Shown: one piece after another, positions 17,105-26,245 of the stretch
Position numbering within the stretch: position 1 is the first letter of the stretch
Layout: each line of letters opens with the position of its first letter
Source: Phaeobacter sp. 22II1-1F12B
Lineage (GTDB): Bacteria; Pseudomonadota; Alphaproteobacteria; Rhodobacterales; Rhodobacteraceae
Assembly: GCF_002210165.1 (NCBI RefSeq)
Contig: NZ_AQQP01000010.1
Location: 1-64,000 of the forward strand
DNA length: 64,000 bases
Reading direction: 5' to 3'
Made by a program: the position numbers and the translations under genes
Notes under the pieces: generated by a model
Databases searched by the model: none
What the model was told of the DNA's origin: nothing
What the model saw: the letters and a program-made list of their open reading frames with translations, nothing else

Positions 17105-18730
17105 ATGGGCTGGATGCAGGATGAAACCGGGCTGGAGCGTAACGCGGCCAATTACGTGCCTCTCACGCCGCTTTCCACGCTGAAACGGGCCGCGCTGATT
17201 TATCCCGACGAACTGGCCGTGGTCTATGGCCCGCACCGCAAGACCTACCGCGAATACACCGACCGCGTCACGCGGCTCGCCTCTGCACTGGCGGCCAAGG
17301 GTGTAGCCCCCGGCGATGTTGTCGCGACCCTGATCCCGAACCTTCCCGCGCAGGCCGAGGCGCATTTCGGCGTGCCCGCCTGTGGCGCGGTGCTGAACAC
17401 GATCAACACAAGGCTCGATGCCGATACCGTCGCCTATATCCTCGACCATGGCGTGGCGAAAATCGTACTGGTCGACAGCCAGTTCATCCCGCTTGTGAAA
17501 GATGCGCTGTCCCGCATGGGCGATACAAAACCCGAAGTCATCGAGGTGCCCGACGACCACGCGAACCACCCCGCGAGCGAAGAATTCGAAGCCTACGAAG
17601 AAATGCTGGCCAGCGCCGATCCTGAATTCAACTGGATCATGCCAGAGGACGAATGGGAAAGCATTGCGCTCAACTATACCTCGGGCACGACCGGACGGCC
17701 CAAGGGCGTCATCTATCACCATCGCGGCGCCTATCTGAACGCGATGAGCCAGATCCTCAGCTGGCGCATGGTGCTGCGCCCGCGCTACCTGACCATCGTG
17801 CCGTTGTTCCACTGCAACGGCTGGTGCCACACATGGATGATGCCGATGGTCGGCGGCCGCCTCATCTGCTGCCGCGACATCACTGCGCCTGCCATTTTCA
17901 ACGCCATCGCGGATGAGGGCGCGACCCATTTCGGCGGCGCGCCCATCGTACTGAACGCGCTGGTCAACGCGCCCGAAAGCGAGCGTCGCGCCTTCGACCA
18001 CGTGGTCGAAGTCTTTACCGCCGGGGCTCCTCCTGCCCCCGCCACGCTCGCCAAGATCGAACCGATGGGCTTCAACATCACGCAGGTCTACGGCCTGACC
18101 GAAACCTATGGCCCCGCCACCGAATGTACCTGGGGCGAACAGTGGGAGGGGCTGCAGGGCAACGACCGCGCCGCGGTTAAGGCGCGACAGGGCGTCGCAA
18201 TGCCGATTTTTGAACATATCACCGTCGTCGACGAAAACATGGACCAGATCACCATGGACGGCGTCGATCACGGGGAAATCGTGATGCGCGGCAATGGCGT
18301 GATGAAGGGCTATTACAAGAACCCCGAAGCGACCGCCGAGGCCTTCAAGGGCGGTTACTTTCACTCAGGTGACATCGCGATCCAGCATCCCGACGGGTTC
18401 ATGCAGATCACCGACCGGGCCAAGGACGTGATCATTTCGGGCGGCGAAAACATCTCCTCGGTCGAGGTTGAAAACGTGCTGATGGGACATCCGGACGTGA
18501 ACCTTGCCGCCGTCGTCGCCAAGCCGGACGAGAAATGGGGCGAAAGCCCCTGCGCCTTTGTCGAACTGAAACCCGGCGCAAGCACTGACGCCGCCGGGCT
18601 GATCGCCTATGCGCGCGACCACCTCGCCCACTTCAAGGCACCGAAAACCGTCGTTTTCGAGGAGCTGCCCAAGACATCCACTGGCAAAATCCAGAAATTC
18701 GAGCTGCGCAACCGCGCCAAGACCATCTAG
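17105..18730 (+). CDS. AMP-forming acyl-CoA synthetase
   Basis: 541 residues of the adenylate-forming family. The phosphate-binding loop is YTSGTTGRPKG at 191-201, the YGLTETYGP motif follows, the hinge is YFHSGDIA, and the acyl-adenylate lysine is Lys528 in STGKIQKFE. The reaction is carboxylate + ATP + CoA to acyl-CoA. The N-terminus (ANYVPLTPLS) resembles the short/medium-chain acyl-CoA ligases related to plant AAE proteins rather than DmdB as I remember it. GGGAGGGG precedes the ATG. The chain length cannot be fixed from sequence. Confidence 0.9.
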   Translation: MGWMQDETGLERNAANYVPLTPLSTLKRAALIYPDELAVVYGPHRKTYREYTDRVTRLASALAAKGVAPGDVVATLIPNLPAQAEAHFGVPACGAVLNTINTRLDADTVAYILDHGVAKIVLVDSQFIPLVKDALSRMGDTKPEVIEVPDDHANHPASEEFEAYEEMLASADPEFNWIMPEDEWESIALNYTSGTTGRPKGVIYHHRGAYLNAMSQILSWRMVLRPRYLTIVPLFHCNGWCHTWMMPMVGGRLICCRDITAPAIFNAIADEGATHFGGAPIVLNALVNAPESERRAFDHVVEVFTAGAPPAPATLAKIEPMGFNITQVYGLTETYGPATECTWGEQWEGLQGNDRAAVKARQGVAMPIFEHITVVDENMDQITMDGVDHGEIVMRGNGVMKGYYKNPEATAEAFKGGYFHSGDIAIQHPDGFMQITDRAKDVIISGGENISSVEVENVLMGHPDVNLAAVVAKPDEKWGESPCAFVELKPGASTDAAGLIAYARDHLAHFKAPKTVVFEELPKTSTGKIQKFELRNRAKTI

Positions 18731-18769
18731 AGCTTGCCAGAGGTTTGATGTGCTGACATTGCCCATGTT

Positions 18770-18814
18770 ATGAAAAGAAAAACACCGAGGCACAGGCAAA
18801 ACCGGCGCAGATGA
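18770..18814 (+). CDS. Possible 14-codon basic leader peptide
   Basis: An ATG at 18770 opens a 14-codon frame, MKRKTPRHRQNRRR, whose TGA overlaps the ATG of the next gene (ATGA at 18811). The downstream gene has no clear ribosome-binding site of its own, so re-initiation from a leader would explain its translation. No ribosome-binding site for the leader itself is evident, so this remains speculative. Confidence 0.2.
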   Translation: MKRKTPRHRQNRRR

Positions 18815-19824
18815 CAGCCCTGACCCAGTATGAACGGCTGGAGGCCACCGGCCTCTGGCGACCGAACCCGCAGGAGCAGCGGCGAGAGGTCTATGTTTCC
18901 ATTGGCAAGGCCACTCTCACCATCTCGAATTTTCACAATCAGGCGCTGACTCACTGGTCTCTCGCCGCGATTGAACGGGCCGATCCGAACAGCATGCCCG
19001 CCATCTATCACCCCGATGGCGACCCGGATGAAACGCTGGAACTCTCGGAAAACGAAGCGGAAATGATCGAGGCCATCGAACGGCTGCGCCGCGCCGTTGA
19101 TCGGGCCCGGCCCCGTCCCGGACGGCTGCGCGGGCTTGGTGTTGCCGCCACGGTCATCTGCATGATCGCCGCCGCCACGCTCTGGCTACCCGGCGCGATG
19201 ATGCGCCATACGCTGAACGTGGTGCCCGACATCCGGCGTCAGGACATTGGCGAGGCGATGCTTGGTCGTCTCGAACGCGTGTCCGGCCGGGCCTGCCGCT
19301 CTGCCGAAACCCAGCCCGTTCTGAAAAGGCTCGCGCGCGAACTTGGGGTACGCCGCATCGTGATCCTGCCCGCCGGTGTCCGCGACAGCCTCCACCTGCC
19401 CGGCGATATTGTCGTGCTGAACAAAGCGCTGGTCGAGGACTACGAGGACCCCGCCGTCGCCGCCGGGTACGTATTGGCCGAAAAAACCCGTGCCGAGCAT
19501 CTCGACCCGCTGCAAGCACTGCTAGAGGAAAGCGGCGTCGTCGCCTCCTTCCACCTGCTGACCACCGGCGAACTCACGCAGGAAATCCTCGACGGCTACG
19601 GCGAGCGCATCGTGGTCGCGCCCAAGACGCCCCTGCCCCAGGACGCGCTGCTTGAGAATTTTGCCGAGGCCAAGCTTTCGACCAAGCCCTACGCCTATGC
19701 CGTCGATGTAACCGGGGAAACGACGATTGGCCTGATCGAGGCCGATCCCCTCGCCGGTAAGGCCCAGACTTCCCTGATGAAAGATCGCGACTGGGTTCTG
19801 CTTCAGGGTATCTGCGGCGGTTGA
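18811..19824 (+). CDS. Conserved-type single-pass membrane protein of unknown function
   Basis: 337 residues. The cytoplasmic N-terminal part of about 105 residues is charged, with an acidic ETLELSENEAEMIEAIERLR helix. One membrane segment follows at about 111-132 (LGVAATVICMIAAATLWLPG), then a periplasmic domain of about 200 residues. The segment VIVLNKALVEDYEDPAVAAGYV is faintly reminiscent of M48 metallopeptidases, but there is no HExxH zinc motif. I do not recognise the family. It ends three bases before the convergent secreted repeat protein. Confidence 0.65.
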   Translation: MTALTQYERLEATGLWRPNPQEQRREVYVSIGKATLTISNFHNQALTHWSLAAIERADPNSMPAIYHPDGDPDETLELSENEAEMIEAIERLRRAVDRARPRPGRLRGLGVAATVICMIAAATLWLPGAMMRHTLNVVPDIRRQDIGEAMLGRLERVSGRACRSAETQPVLKRLARELGVRRIVILPAGVRDSLHLPGDIVVLNKALVEDYEDPAVAAGYVLAEKTRAEHLDPLQALLEESGVVASFHLLTTGELTQEILDGYGERIVVAPKTPLPQDALLENFAEAKLSTKPYAYAVDVTGETTIGLIEADPLAGKAQTSLMKDRDWVLLQGICGG

Positions 19825-19827
19825 AAC

Positions 19828-20994
19828 CTAGCGGCTGCCGCCCCGATTGCCCGCCTTGTTTGCCGGGGCCGAACGGGTAGACACCCGCGCAACCGGCGCC
19901 GTCTGCGCCACGGGCGGGGTCCAGAATGGCGAATTACCCCGCACCGCCGGTTCATCCACGGTGACCGCGCGCACGGTCGCATCCTGTGGCAAAAGTCGGC
20001 GCGGCAGGTCCTTGCTCCAGATCCGGTCGGTCTGAGCTTCACCGGTTTCCGACACCAAGGCGCGCCTCGTGTTCAGCCGGTCATCATCCCAGGCCGGGCG
20101 ATAGCCTTTGGGCACGGCCGGGCCACGAGTGACAACGCTGGGCCGCAAGGTCATTTCCGCCCGTTTCGGGTTCAGCCGGTCATCAGTCCAGACTGGGCGA
20201 TAACCTTTTGGCACGGTGAAAGTGCCTGCGTTCTTGCGGTTCTCGTAGATATGGCGACGAACGGCACGAGTATCCGGCGACAATCCCGCCTGCGTGGCCT
20301 CTGAAGAATTCGTGACCTTGACCGTCGCCGTCCGTTTCGCCGGTGCCGTGCTGGTGAAAACCGTCGGCGAAGGCCCGGCCGAGGGCTGGCGCGCGGGCGC
20401 GGTTTGCCGGGCAGTGCGCGGCGGCGCAGCGGGCTGGGGTGCAGCTTCCGCAGCGGGCGCGTTGGTAAACACCGTCGGCTCCGGTCCGGGGGACGGCTTG
20501 CGAACAGGGGCCGTTGGCGCGCTCTCCGGCGCGGTGGTGACACGCGGCGCGGGTGCGGATGGTTCGTTCGTAAACACGGTCGGCGCCGGTCCCGGCGATG
20601 GTTCACGCGTGGCGGTTGTCACCTGTGGCCGGGTCGCTGAACCGGCAGGCGCGGTGGCGCGATCCGACGGGTCAAGCTCGATGATCTCGACCGGCCCCGT
20701 CGTCGAGGCGCGTCCGCCCGATCCACGCGCAAGCTCTGCCCGCTGCGCCTCGCTCAGCGATGGCTGATAACCGCAGACCTGCCGCCGCGCGCGATCCACG
20801 CGCGGCACCCATGTGACGGTCCCGTCAATACCGGCACGGATATAGATACAGCCCCGGCTGTCGACATATTGCCTTGCGGTATAGGAACTTGGCGGGAATT
20901 CGGCCGGGGGCCGGGCATCGCGAAGCGGCTGAGCCACCGCCGGGGCCACGCCCGACAGCAGCAGAGAGATAGCAATAGTCCTTGTTATCTTCAC
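19828..20994 (-). CDS. Secreted WVPR-module protein with PTVFT and VPKGYRP repeats
   Basis: From the GTG at 20994 the protein has 388 residues and a signal peptide MKITRTIAISLLLSGVAPAVA. A second GTG four codons upstream is possible. A small module with two cysteines follows (Cys49 and Cys74, around IRAGIDGTVTWVPRV). It resembles the N-terminal region of Rhodobacterales SPOR-domain proteins as I remember them, but no SPOR domain follows. Instead there are three PS[PA]GPxPTVFT repeats (132-143, 167-178, 204-215) in a Pro/Ala/Thr-rich linker and two repeats of about 20 residues starting VPKGYRP (261 and 294). It probably acts at the cell envelope; its function is unknown. Confidence 0.7.
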   Translation of the reverse strand: MKITRTIAISLLLSGVAPAVAQPLRDARPPAEFPPSSYTARQYVDSRGCIYIRAGIDGTVTWVPRVDRARRQVCGYQPSLSEAQRAELARGSGGRASTTGPVEIIELDPSDRATAPAGSATRPQVTTATREPSPGPAPTVFTNEPSAPAPRVTTAPESAPTAPVRKPSPGPEPTVFTNAPAAEAAPQPAAPPRTARQTAPARQPSAGPSPTVFTSTAPAKRTATVKVTNSSEATQAGLSPDTRAVRRHIYENRKNAGTFTVPKGYRPVWTDDRLNPKRAEMTLRPSVVTRGPAVPKGYRPAWDDDRLNTRRALVSETGEAQTDRIWSKDLPRRLLPQDATVRAVTVDEPAVRGNSPFWTPPVAQTAPVARVSTRSAPANKAGNRGGSR

Positions 20995-21062
20995 AGCAGC
21001 ACCCACGATATATTGCGGTCAAACATGCCGCGAATCGGACGCTGAGTAAAGCAGCCTTTCTG

Positions 21063-21695
21063 TTACTTGGTACCGAACATCCGGTCGCCCGCATCACCCA
21101 GACCGGGCATGATATAGCCCTTGCTGTTCAGCCCGCGATCCACCGCCGCCGTCACGATCGGCACATCGGGATGCGCTTCTTTCATCCGTGCGACGCCCTC
21201 GGGCGCGGCCAGCAGGCAGAGGAACCTGATATCCGTGGCCCCGGCCTTTTTCAGCAGATCGACCGCCGCCGCCGAGGAATTGCCCGTCGCCAGCATCGGA
21301 TCGACAGCGATCACCAGCCGGTTATCGAGCGATTCCGGCACCTTGAAGTAATACTGCACCGGTTGCAGCGTTTCCTCGTCGCGATAGAGACCGACAAAAC
21401 CCACCCGCGCCGAGGGGATCAGTTCAAGCGCACCGTCCAGCATCCCGTTCCCGGCGCGGAGAATCGACACCAGCGCCAGTTTCTTGCCCGCCAGCGAAGG
21501 CGCATCCATCGTCTCCATCGGAGTCTGGATGGTCTTGTCCTCAAGCGGCATTTCGCGCGTCACTTCATAGACAAGCAATTGCGTGATTTCACGCAGAAGC
21601 TGGCGGAACACCGCGGTCGAGGTCGCCTTGTCCCGCATCAGGGTCAGCTTGTGCTGCACAAGCGGGTGTTTCACTTCGGTCAGATGCTCAGTCAT
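21063..21695 (-). CDS. upp: Uracil phosphoribosyltransferase
   Basis: 210 residues, the usual length of Upp. It converts uracil and PRPP to UMP. The PRPP-binding motif is [12 protein letters not shown], and the uracil-binding end is [17 protein letters not shown] at the C-terminus. It is the last gene of a cytidine deaminase, thymidine phosphorylase and phosphopentomutase series on the same strand, so it recovers the uracil base released upstream in the pathway. A 67-base gap separates it from deoB. Confidence 0.96.
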   Translation of the reverse strand: MTEHLTEVKHPLVQHKLTLMRDKATSTAVFRQLLREITQLLVYEVTREMPLEDKTIQTPMETMDAPSLAGKKLALVSILRAGNGMLDGALELIPSARVGFVGLYRDEETLQPVQYYFKVPESLDNRLVIAVDPMLATGNSSAAAVDLLKKAGATDIRFLCLLAAPEGVARMKEAHPDVPIVTAAVDRGLNSKGYIMPGLGDAGDRMFGTK

Positions 21696-21762
21696 ATGGC
21701 ACGCTCCGGCTATGAGATTTACCCCTTATTGTGACAGCGAGACGATGCAGGCAAGCCATCGC

Positions 21763-22974
21763 TCAGAAAAAGCTGCGCCCGGGGCCCCGTGATGCCACCC
21801 CAAGATGCGCCGCGACACTGGCTGCCACATCCGTGAACGCAACCTGCCCCAGCGCGCCTGCCCCTTTTCCAGCAACCAGAACGGGAACCCTCTCACGCGT
21901 ATGGTCTGTCCCGCTCCAGCTTGGGTCGTTGCCATGATCCGCCGTGAACAGCATCATGTCGCCCGGTTGCATCGCCGCGACCAGCGCGCCAACCTTAGCG
22001 TCGAACCATTCCAGCGCGCGGGCATAACCGGAAATGTCTCGCCGGTGGCCATAAAGGCTGTCGAATTCCACGAAATTGGCGAATGTCAGGCTTCCTGGCT
22101 CTGCCTCGCGCATGAGATCTTCCATATGATCCATAAGCTTGGCATCCGATCCCTTGCGCAGGTCATCGATCCCGCGCATGGAGAATATGTCCCCGATCTT
22201 GCCCACACCATAAACCCGCCCGCCGGCCTGCTGCACCCATTCGCCCAGCACCGGCGCAGGCGGTTCAATCGCATAGTCGCGCCGGTTCGTGGTGCGTTGA
22301 AACCCTTCTTCGGGTGAGCCGACAAAGGGCCGCGCGATGACCCGCCCCACCTTCATGGCATGCAACCGTGGCGCGACCGCCTTGCAAAGCTCAAGCAGAC
22401 GATCCAACCCGAATGTCTTTTCATGCGCCGCGATCTGGAACACACTGTCCGCCGAGGTATAGCAGATCGGCCAGCCGCTTTTCATATGCTCGGCCCCAAG
22501 TTCTTCGATGATCGCCGTACCCGAGGCATGGCAATTGCCAAGAATACCCCCGGTCCCCGCCGCCTCGGCCACGGCGCGGCTCAGGTCTTCGGGAAAGGCT
22601 GGGCGTTCCTCGGGGAAGTAATGCCAGTCCCATGGCACCGGCACCCCCGCCAGCTCCCAATGGCCCGATGGCGTGTCCTTGCCCGGTGAAATCTCGCTCG
22701 CCGCGCCCCACATGCCCTCGGGTTCCGCTCCAAGCCCCGGTACGTCCTCGCCCGAGGCCAACCGGACAGCCGCCCCAAGCCCAAGCCGACCGAGATTGGG
22801 CATTTTCAGCGGACCGCTCCGCCCCTCTTCGGCACGCCCCTCGGCACAGGCCATCGCAATATGCGCCAGCGTGTTCGCGCCCGTATCCGGCAGATCGCCG
22901 TTAAAGAACCGGTCCGCATCCGGCGCCCCGCCAATCCCGACGGAATCCATGACGATCAGAAAGGCACGGCTCAT
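21763..22974 (-). CDS. deoB: Phosphopentomutase
   Basis: 403 residues of the alkaline-phosphatase-like superfamily. The metal-binding N-terminus is FLIVMDSVGIGGAPDA (Asp10), and the second metal site is FTADHGNDPSWSGTDHTRE. DeoB interconverts ribose or deoxyribose 1- and 5-phosphates with manganese. Its ATG overlaps the deoA stop (22971-22974), showing coupling, and it takes the sugar phosphate released by DeoA. Confidence 0.96.
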   Translation of the reverse strand: MSRAFLIVMDSVGIGGAPDADRFFNGDLPDTGANTLAHIAMACAEGRAEEGRSGPLKMPNLGRLGLGAAVRLASGEDVPGLGAEPEGMWGAASEISPGKDTPSGHWELAGVPVPWDWHYFPEERPAFPEDLSRAVAEAAGTGGILGNCHASGTAIIEELGAEHMKSGWPICYTSADSVFQIAAHEKTFGLDRLLELCKAVAPRLHAMKVGRVIARPFVGSPEEGFQRTTNRRDYAIEPPAPVLGEWVQQAGGRVYGVGKIGDIFSMRGIDDLRKGSDAKLMDHMEDLMREAEPGSLTFANFVEFDSLYGHRRDISGYARALEWFDAKVGALVAAMQPGDMMLFTADHGNDPSWSGTDHTRERVPVLVAGKGAGALGQVAFTDVAASVAAHLGVASRGPGRSFF

Positions 22975-24278
22975 CTGACGATCCTTTCGTGAACAAGTTG
23001 CGGTATCGCGGGCTTTTCAGACGAGATCACAATCGCCTTTTGTACGGCCGCCGCTGCCGACTCCGCCGCCTCCTCGCGCGCCGCATGCACCATCGCCAGC
23101 GGTGTCCCTTTTTCGACCCGCGTGCCCAGCCGCGCAATCTTTGACAGCCCGACCGAAGGGTCAATACGGTCGCTTTCCACCTGACGCCCGCCGCCCAGAC
23201 CGATTACTGCAAGTCCCAGCGCCTCGCCGTCTATCGAGGCGACATAACCAGCCTCGGATGCCACAACCTCGCGCATGATATTCGCCTCTGGCAGCAGCCG
23301 CCGCCAGTTATCGAGGAATTGCACCGGTCCGCCCTGCGCCGCCACCATCTGTCCGAACTTCTCGCCCGCGCGCCCGTCGGCGATAACCTCGCGGATCAGT
23401 GCTTCTCCCGCCGCCGCATCATCGGCCAGTCCGGCATCGGCCAGCAGCACACCGCCCAGCGCGCCGGTGATCTCGACCAGCGGCCCACTGTCCTCCCCAC
23501 TCAACGCCTGCATCACCTCGGCCACTTCCAGCGCATTGCCAAGGCTGGGCGCAAGCGGTTGATTCATATCGCTGATCACCGCGCTTGTCGGGCAGCCGGC
23601 CGCCTGTGCCGTGTCCCGCAGGGCCCGCGCCAGTGCCTGCGCCTCGGGCAGGGATTTCATGAAAGCGCCGCTGCCCAGCTTGACATCCAGCACCAGCGCA
23701 CCCGGTGCCGCCGCCAGCTTTTTCGACAGGATCGACGCCGTGATCAGGTCAAGGCTTTCCACCGTCCCGGTCACGTCACGGATCGCGTAAAGCCGCCGGT
23801 CCGCCGGAGCGATCCCCTCGGTCGCACCCACAATGGCGCAGCCATGTTTGCCGACAATCTGCTGGAACTGGTCCCGCGCAATCGCTGTCGTGAATCCGGG
23901 GATCGATTCCAGCTTGTCCAGCGTCCCGCCCGTATGCCCAAGCCCGCGCCCAGAGATCATCGGCACATAGCCACCACAGACCGCCAGCGCTGGGGCAAGG
24001 ATCAGCGACACGCAATCGCCCACCCCCCCGGTCGAATGCTTGTCGATCACCGGCCCGTCAAGATCCCAAGACAGAACCTCGCCGCTGTCGCGCATGGCAA
24101 GCGTCAGCGCCGCACGCCCCTCGGTGCCGAGATCGCCAAGGCAGACCGCCATCGCAAAGGCCCCCGCCTGCGCATCGCTGACCGTGCCATCGGCCAGCCC
24201 CTGCGCGAACCAGCACAGCTCAGCCACATCGGGCACCTCGCGCCGCCGCAAGCGCGCGATGATCGAACGCGCGTCCAC
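22971..24278 (-). CDS. deoA: Thymidine phosphorylase
   Basis: 435 residues, normal for bacterial DeoA. It phosphorolyses thymidine or deoxyuridine to base and deoxyribose 1-phosphate. The phosphate and nucleoside site KHSTGGVGD lies near residues 80-90, followed by SGRGLGHTGGTLDKLESIPG. It starts four bases after the cdd stop. An antisense open frame of over 1,600 bases lies across it but is a codon-bias shadow. Confidence 0.96.
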   Translation of the reverse strand: MDARSIIARLRRREVPDVAELCWFAQGLADGTVSDAQAGAFAMAVCLGDLGTEGRAALTLAMRDSGEVLSWDLDGPVIDKHSTGGVGDCVSLILAPALAVCGGYVPMISGRGLGHTGGTLDKLESIPGFTTAIARDQFQQIVGKHGCAIVGATEGIAPADRRLYAIRDVTGTVESLDLITASILSKKLAAAPGALVLDVKLGSGAFMKSLPEAQALARALRDTAQAAGCPTSAVISDMNQPLAPSLGNALEVAEVMQALSGEDSGPLVEITGALGGVLLADAGLADDAAAGEALIREVIADGRAGEKFGQMVAAQGGPVQFLDNWRRLLPEANIMREVVASEAGYVASIDGEALGLAVIGLGGGRQVESDRIDPSVGLSKIARLGTRVEKGTPLAMVHAAREEAAESAAAAVQKAIVISSEKPAIPQLVHERIVR

Positions 24279-24281
24279 GAC

Positions 24282-24677
24282 TTAATCCCCGCTCATATGC
24301 GCCGCGCCAAAAGCGCCCGGCAGCAAATCTCCGATGGTGGTCCGGAACTCTTCTCCCGTCACTGTCGCAAGGGTCACCGGCACATCGCCGCCACCAAATT
24401 CAGCAAGCTTCTGACGGCATCCGCCGCAGGGCGGCACCGGGCTTGGCGACCCGGCGATGACATAGACTTCGGCAAGCGTTGTTTCACCCGCCGCGACCAT
24501 CGCGGCAATCGCCCCCGCCTCGGCGCAGGTCCCCTCGGGATAGGCGACGTTTTCCACGTTGCACCCGATGTACACCGCGCCCGAGGCCGACCGGATCGCG
24601 GCCCCCACCTTGAACGCCGAATAGGGCGCATGGGCATTCTCTCTCACTGCGCTCGCCGCCGCTCTCAGATCTGTCAT
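24282..24677 (-). CDS. cdd: Cytidine deaminase
   Basis: 131 residues from the ATG at 24677 (MTDLRAAASAVRENA). Zinc-site motifs are TCAEAGA (the CAE catalytic pattern) and PCGGCRQKL. The substrate-binding YSAFKVGAA and GCNVENVAYPEGT are present. It deaminates cytidine and deoxycytidine to the uridine forms. The start at 24677 has AAGAAGGG upstream and gives the family length; ATGs at 24698 and 24704 in the same frame are alternatives. It is the first gene of the pyrimidine salvage operon. Confidence 0.94.
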   Translation of the reverse strand: MTDLRAAASAVRENAHAPYSAFKVGAAIRSASGAVYIGCNVENVAYPEGTCAEAGAIAAMVAAGETTLAEVYVIAGSPSPVPPCGGCRQKLAEFGGGDVPVTLATVTGEEFRTTIGDLLPGAFGAAHMSGD

Positions 24678-24789
24678 CTCAAGGCCCTTCTTTTTCATAG
24701 CCATGTCATGTTCCCGGCTGTAACCATTGGATGCAAGGAACATTCAATGCCGCGGCGCGTTTTGACACCGCAGCAACCGGTACAGGTAC

Positions 24790-25002
24790 ATGACAGGTTC
24801 ACTCTACTCTCGCCCCCGTGTCGCCATGAAGAAGAACGGAGGCACCCCACAGCACGAAGAGCGCAAGAAACCGGCGACGTCGCGCACCGAGGCCGAACTT
24901 CTGCGGCTTTCCGAGCAAGAAGGCCACCCAGAACTTGGCGAGCTGACCGAACGCGAAGCGCGTCGCCGGATTGCTGAACTCAAGCGGCAGCGCGACTCCT
25001 AA
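24790..25002 (+). CDS. Small hydrophilic protein of unknown function
   Basis: 70 codons from 24790, or 58 from an ATG at 24826 that gives a more typical MKKNGG start and leaves more room for the divergent cdd promoter. The C-terminal half is a charged helix (EAELLRLSEQEGHPELGEL then REARRRIAELKRQRD). It fits neatly between cdd and the convergent cupin gene, which supports it being real. I do not recognise a family. Confidence 0.5.
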   Translation: MTGSLYSRPRVAMKKNGGTPQHEERKKPATSRTEAELLRLSEQEGHPELGELTEREARRRIAELKRQRDS

Positions 25003-25008
25003 CCGGCC

Positions 25009-26094
25009 TCAGCCGAGCTTTGTCTCGAATACGCCCGGCAGGGATACCTCAAGCAATTCAATGTCTTCGCTGGCATCCCTAAGCCGCGTCTTCATGCCCG
25101 GCGGGATGACGAAAGCGTCGCCCTCGGTCAGCGGATAAGGATCACGCCCCTCCCCGTCGAGCGTCACCTGACCCGACATCACGAAGGTGAATAGGATATC
25201 CGTGTCATGGCGCGCCCAGTCCGGCGTACCCTGCCCCTTGCGCACCACCTGAACGCCGGCGACACCCTTGGTATTCTCGGCAATCGTCGTGTCCCGCGCC
25301 TCGAATCCCGGAATTCGGAACGGCGCCCAAGTCGCATCCTTTGCCTGATTGTAAACGAAACGCTGCCCCTGCCATTCGCGTTCGGGCCGAAGATGCGCGG
25401 TAGGCAATTCCATCTCGTGGTCGATTTCCGTGACATGCTCGGCAGGCACGCCGATCTCGATCACCTGAACATTGTCGCTCGCTTCCAGTACGCGATGGCG
25501 GATTTCCGGCGGCTGGATGAAACAATCGCCCGCCGTCAGGCGCATTTTCGGCCCCTGATCCTCGTAAACCACGTCAACCCAACCATTTATGCAGAATATG
25601 AGCTGAAAGCCGACCTTGTGGAAATGCACCATGTCGGGCACCGGTCCGCCGTCGGGAATCCGGATATGGCTCGCAATGATCGACCCGCCCAGCCGGTCGG
25701 GAATCAGGTCGCGGTAATGCATGCCCGCCCGCCCGATGATCCACGGCGCTTGATCCGCAAGCCGCCGCACCACGAAGGAATGCACCGTCATCGGCATCTG
25801 CATCGGCGGGTTCAACTCATCGATTTCGATCTTTGTGCCGTTCGGCGCGATAAGCTCCCGCTTGCCCTCAGCGAATTCATCCGGCGCGTCAGTGAGAATG
25901 CGCAAAGTTCCCGGCGATTCCGGCGCACCATTCTCGACCCGCAGTCGTAGCCCATGCCCGGAAAATACCGCCACCTGGGGGTCGTCCGCCGGATAGATCA
26001 TATCCAGTCGCATCCCCAAAACCTTGGTAAAAAACGGAATATCGTCACGCAGCTCTTGCGTGGGAAGTCGGATTTCCCCCCGGATCTCGGTCAT
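25009..26094 (-). CDS. VOC-like/double-cupin fusion protein
   Basis: 361 residues from the ATG at 26094. The first 70 residues have a glyoxalase/VOC-like pattern (LPTQELRDDIPFFTKVLGMRLD, with AVFSGHGLRLRVE). Two cupin barrels follow. The first has the VHFHKVGFQLIFCINGWVDVVYEDQG motif with PPEIRHRV, and the second has TFVMSGQVTLDGEG with FVIPPGMKTRL. The first cupin keeps metal-binding histidines; the second has fewer. A dioxygenase, isomerase or sugar-binding role is possible, but nothing fixes it. A longer frame to 26178 lacks support. Confidence 0.75.
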   Translation of the reverse strand: MTEIRGEIRLPTQELRDDIPFFTKVLGMRLDMIYPADDPQVAVFSGHGLRLRVENGAPESPGTLRILTDAPDEFAEGKRELIAPNGTKIEIDELNPPMQMPMTVHSFVVRRLADQAPWIIGRAGMHYRDLIPDRLGGSIIASHIRIPDGGPVPDMVHFHKVGFQLIFCINGWVDVVYEDQGPKMRLTAGDCFIQPPEIRHRVLEASDNVQVIEIGVPAEHVTEIDHEMELPTAHLRPEREWQGQRFVYNQAKDATWAPFRIPGFEARDTTIAENTKGVAGVQVVRKGQGTPDWARHDTDILFTFVMSGQVTLDGEGRDPYPLTEGDAFVIPPGMKTRLRDASEDIELLEVSLPGVFETKLG

Positions 26095-26185
26095 CTTTGC
26101 TCTCTTTCGCCGTGTTTTACGCGACTTTGACGAGCCGCCGCCAAACTTGCAAGCAAGCGGCACGATGCGCGTCGCCAAAAGAACC

Positions 26186-26218
26186 GTTTAACGCCAAGAA
26201 AAAATGGTTTAACACTAA
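26186..26218 (+). promoter_or_regulatory. 21-bp-spaced direct repeats upstream of malic enzyme
   Basis: GTTTAACGCCAA (26186-26197) and GTTTAACACTAA (26207-26218) start exactly 21 bases apart, two turns of the helix, in an AT-rich stretch just before the maeB start. They look like paired binding sites for an unknown regulator or part of the promoter. Confidence 0.4.
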
Positions 26219-26245
26219 ACTAAACCCAGAAAGAGGTCCGTCCAC

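Noticed and set aside
23319-24977. Plus-strand open frame of about 552 codons across deoA and cdd
   Set aside because: Arg/His/Gln-rich product with no domain; lies antisense to two well-supported salvage genes.
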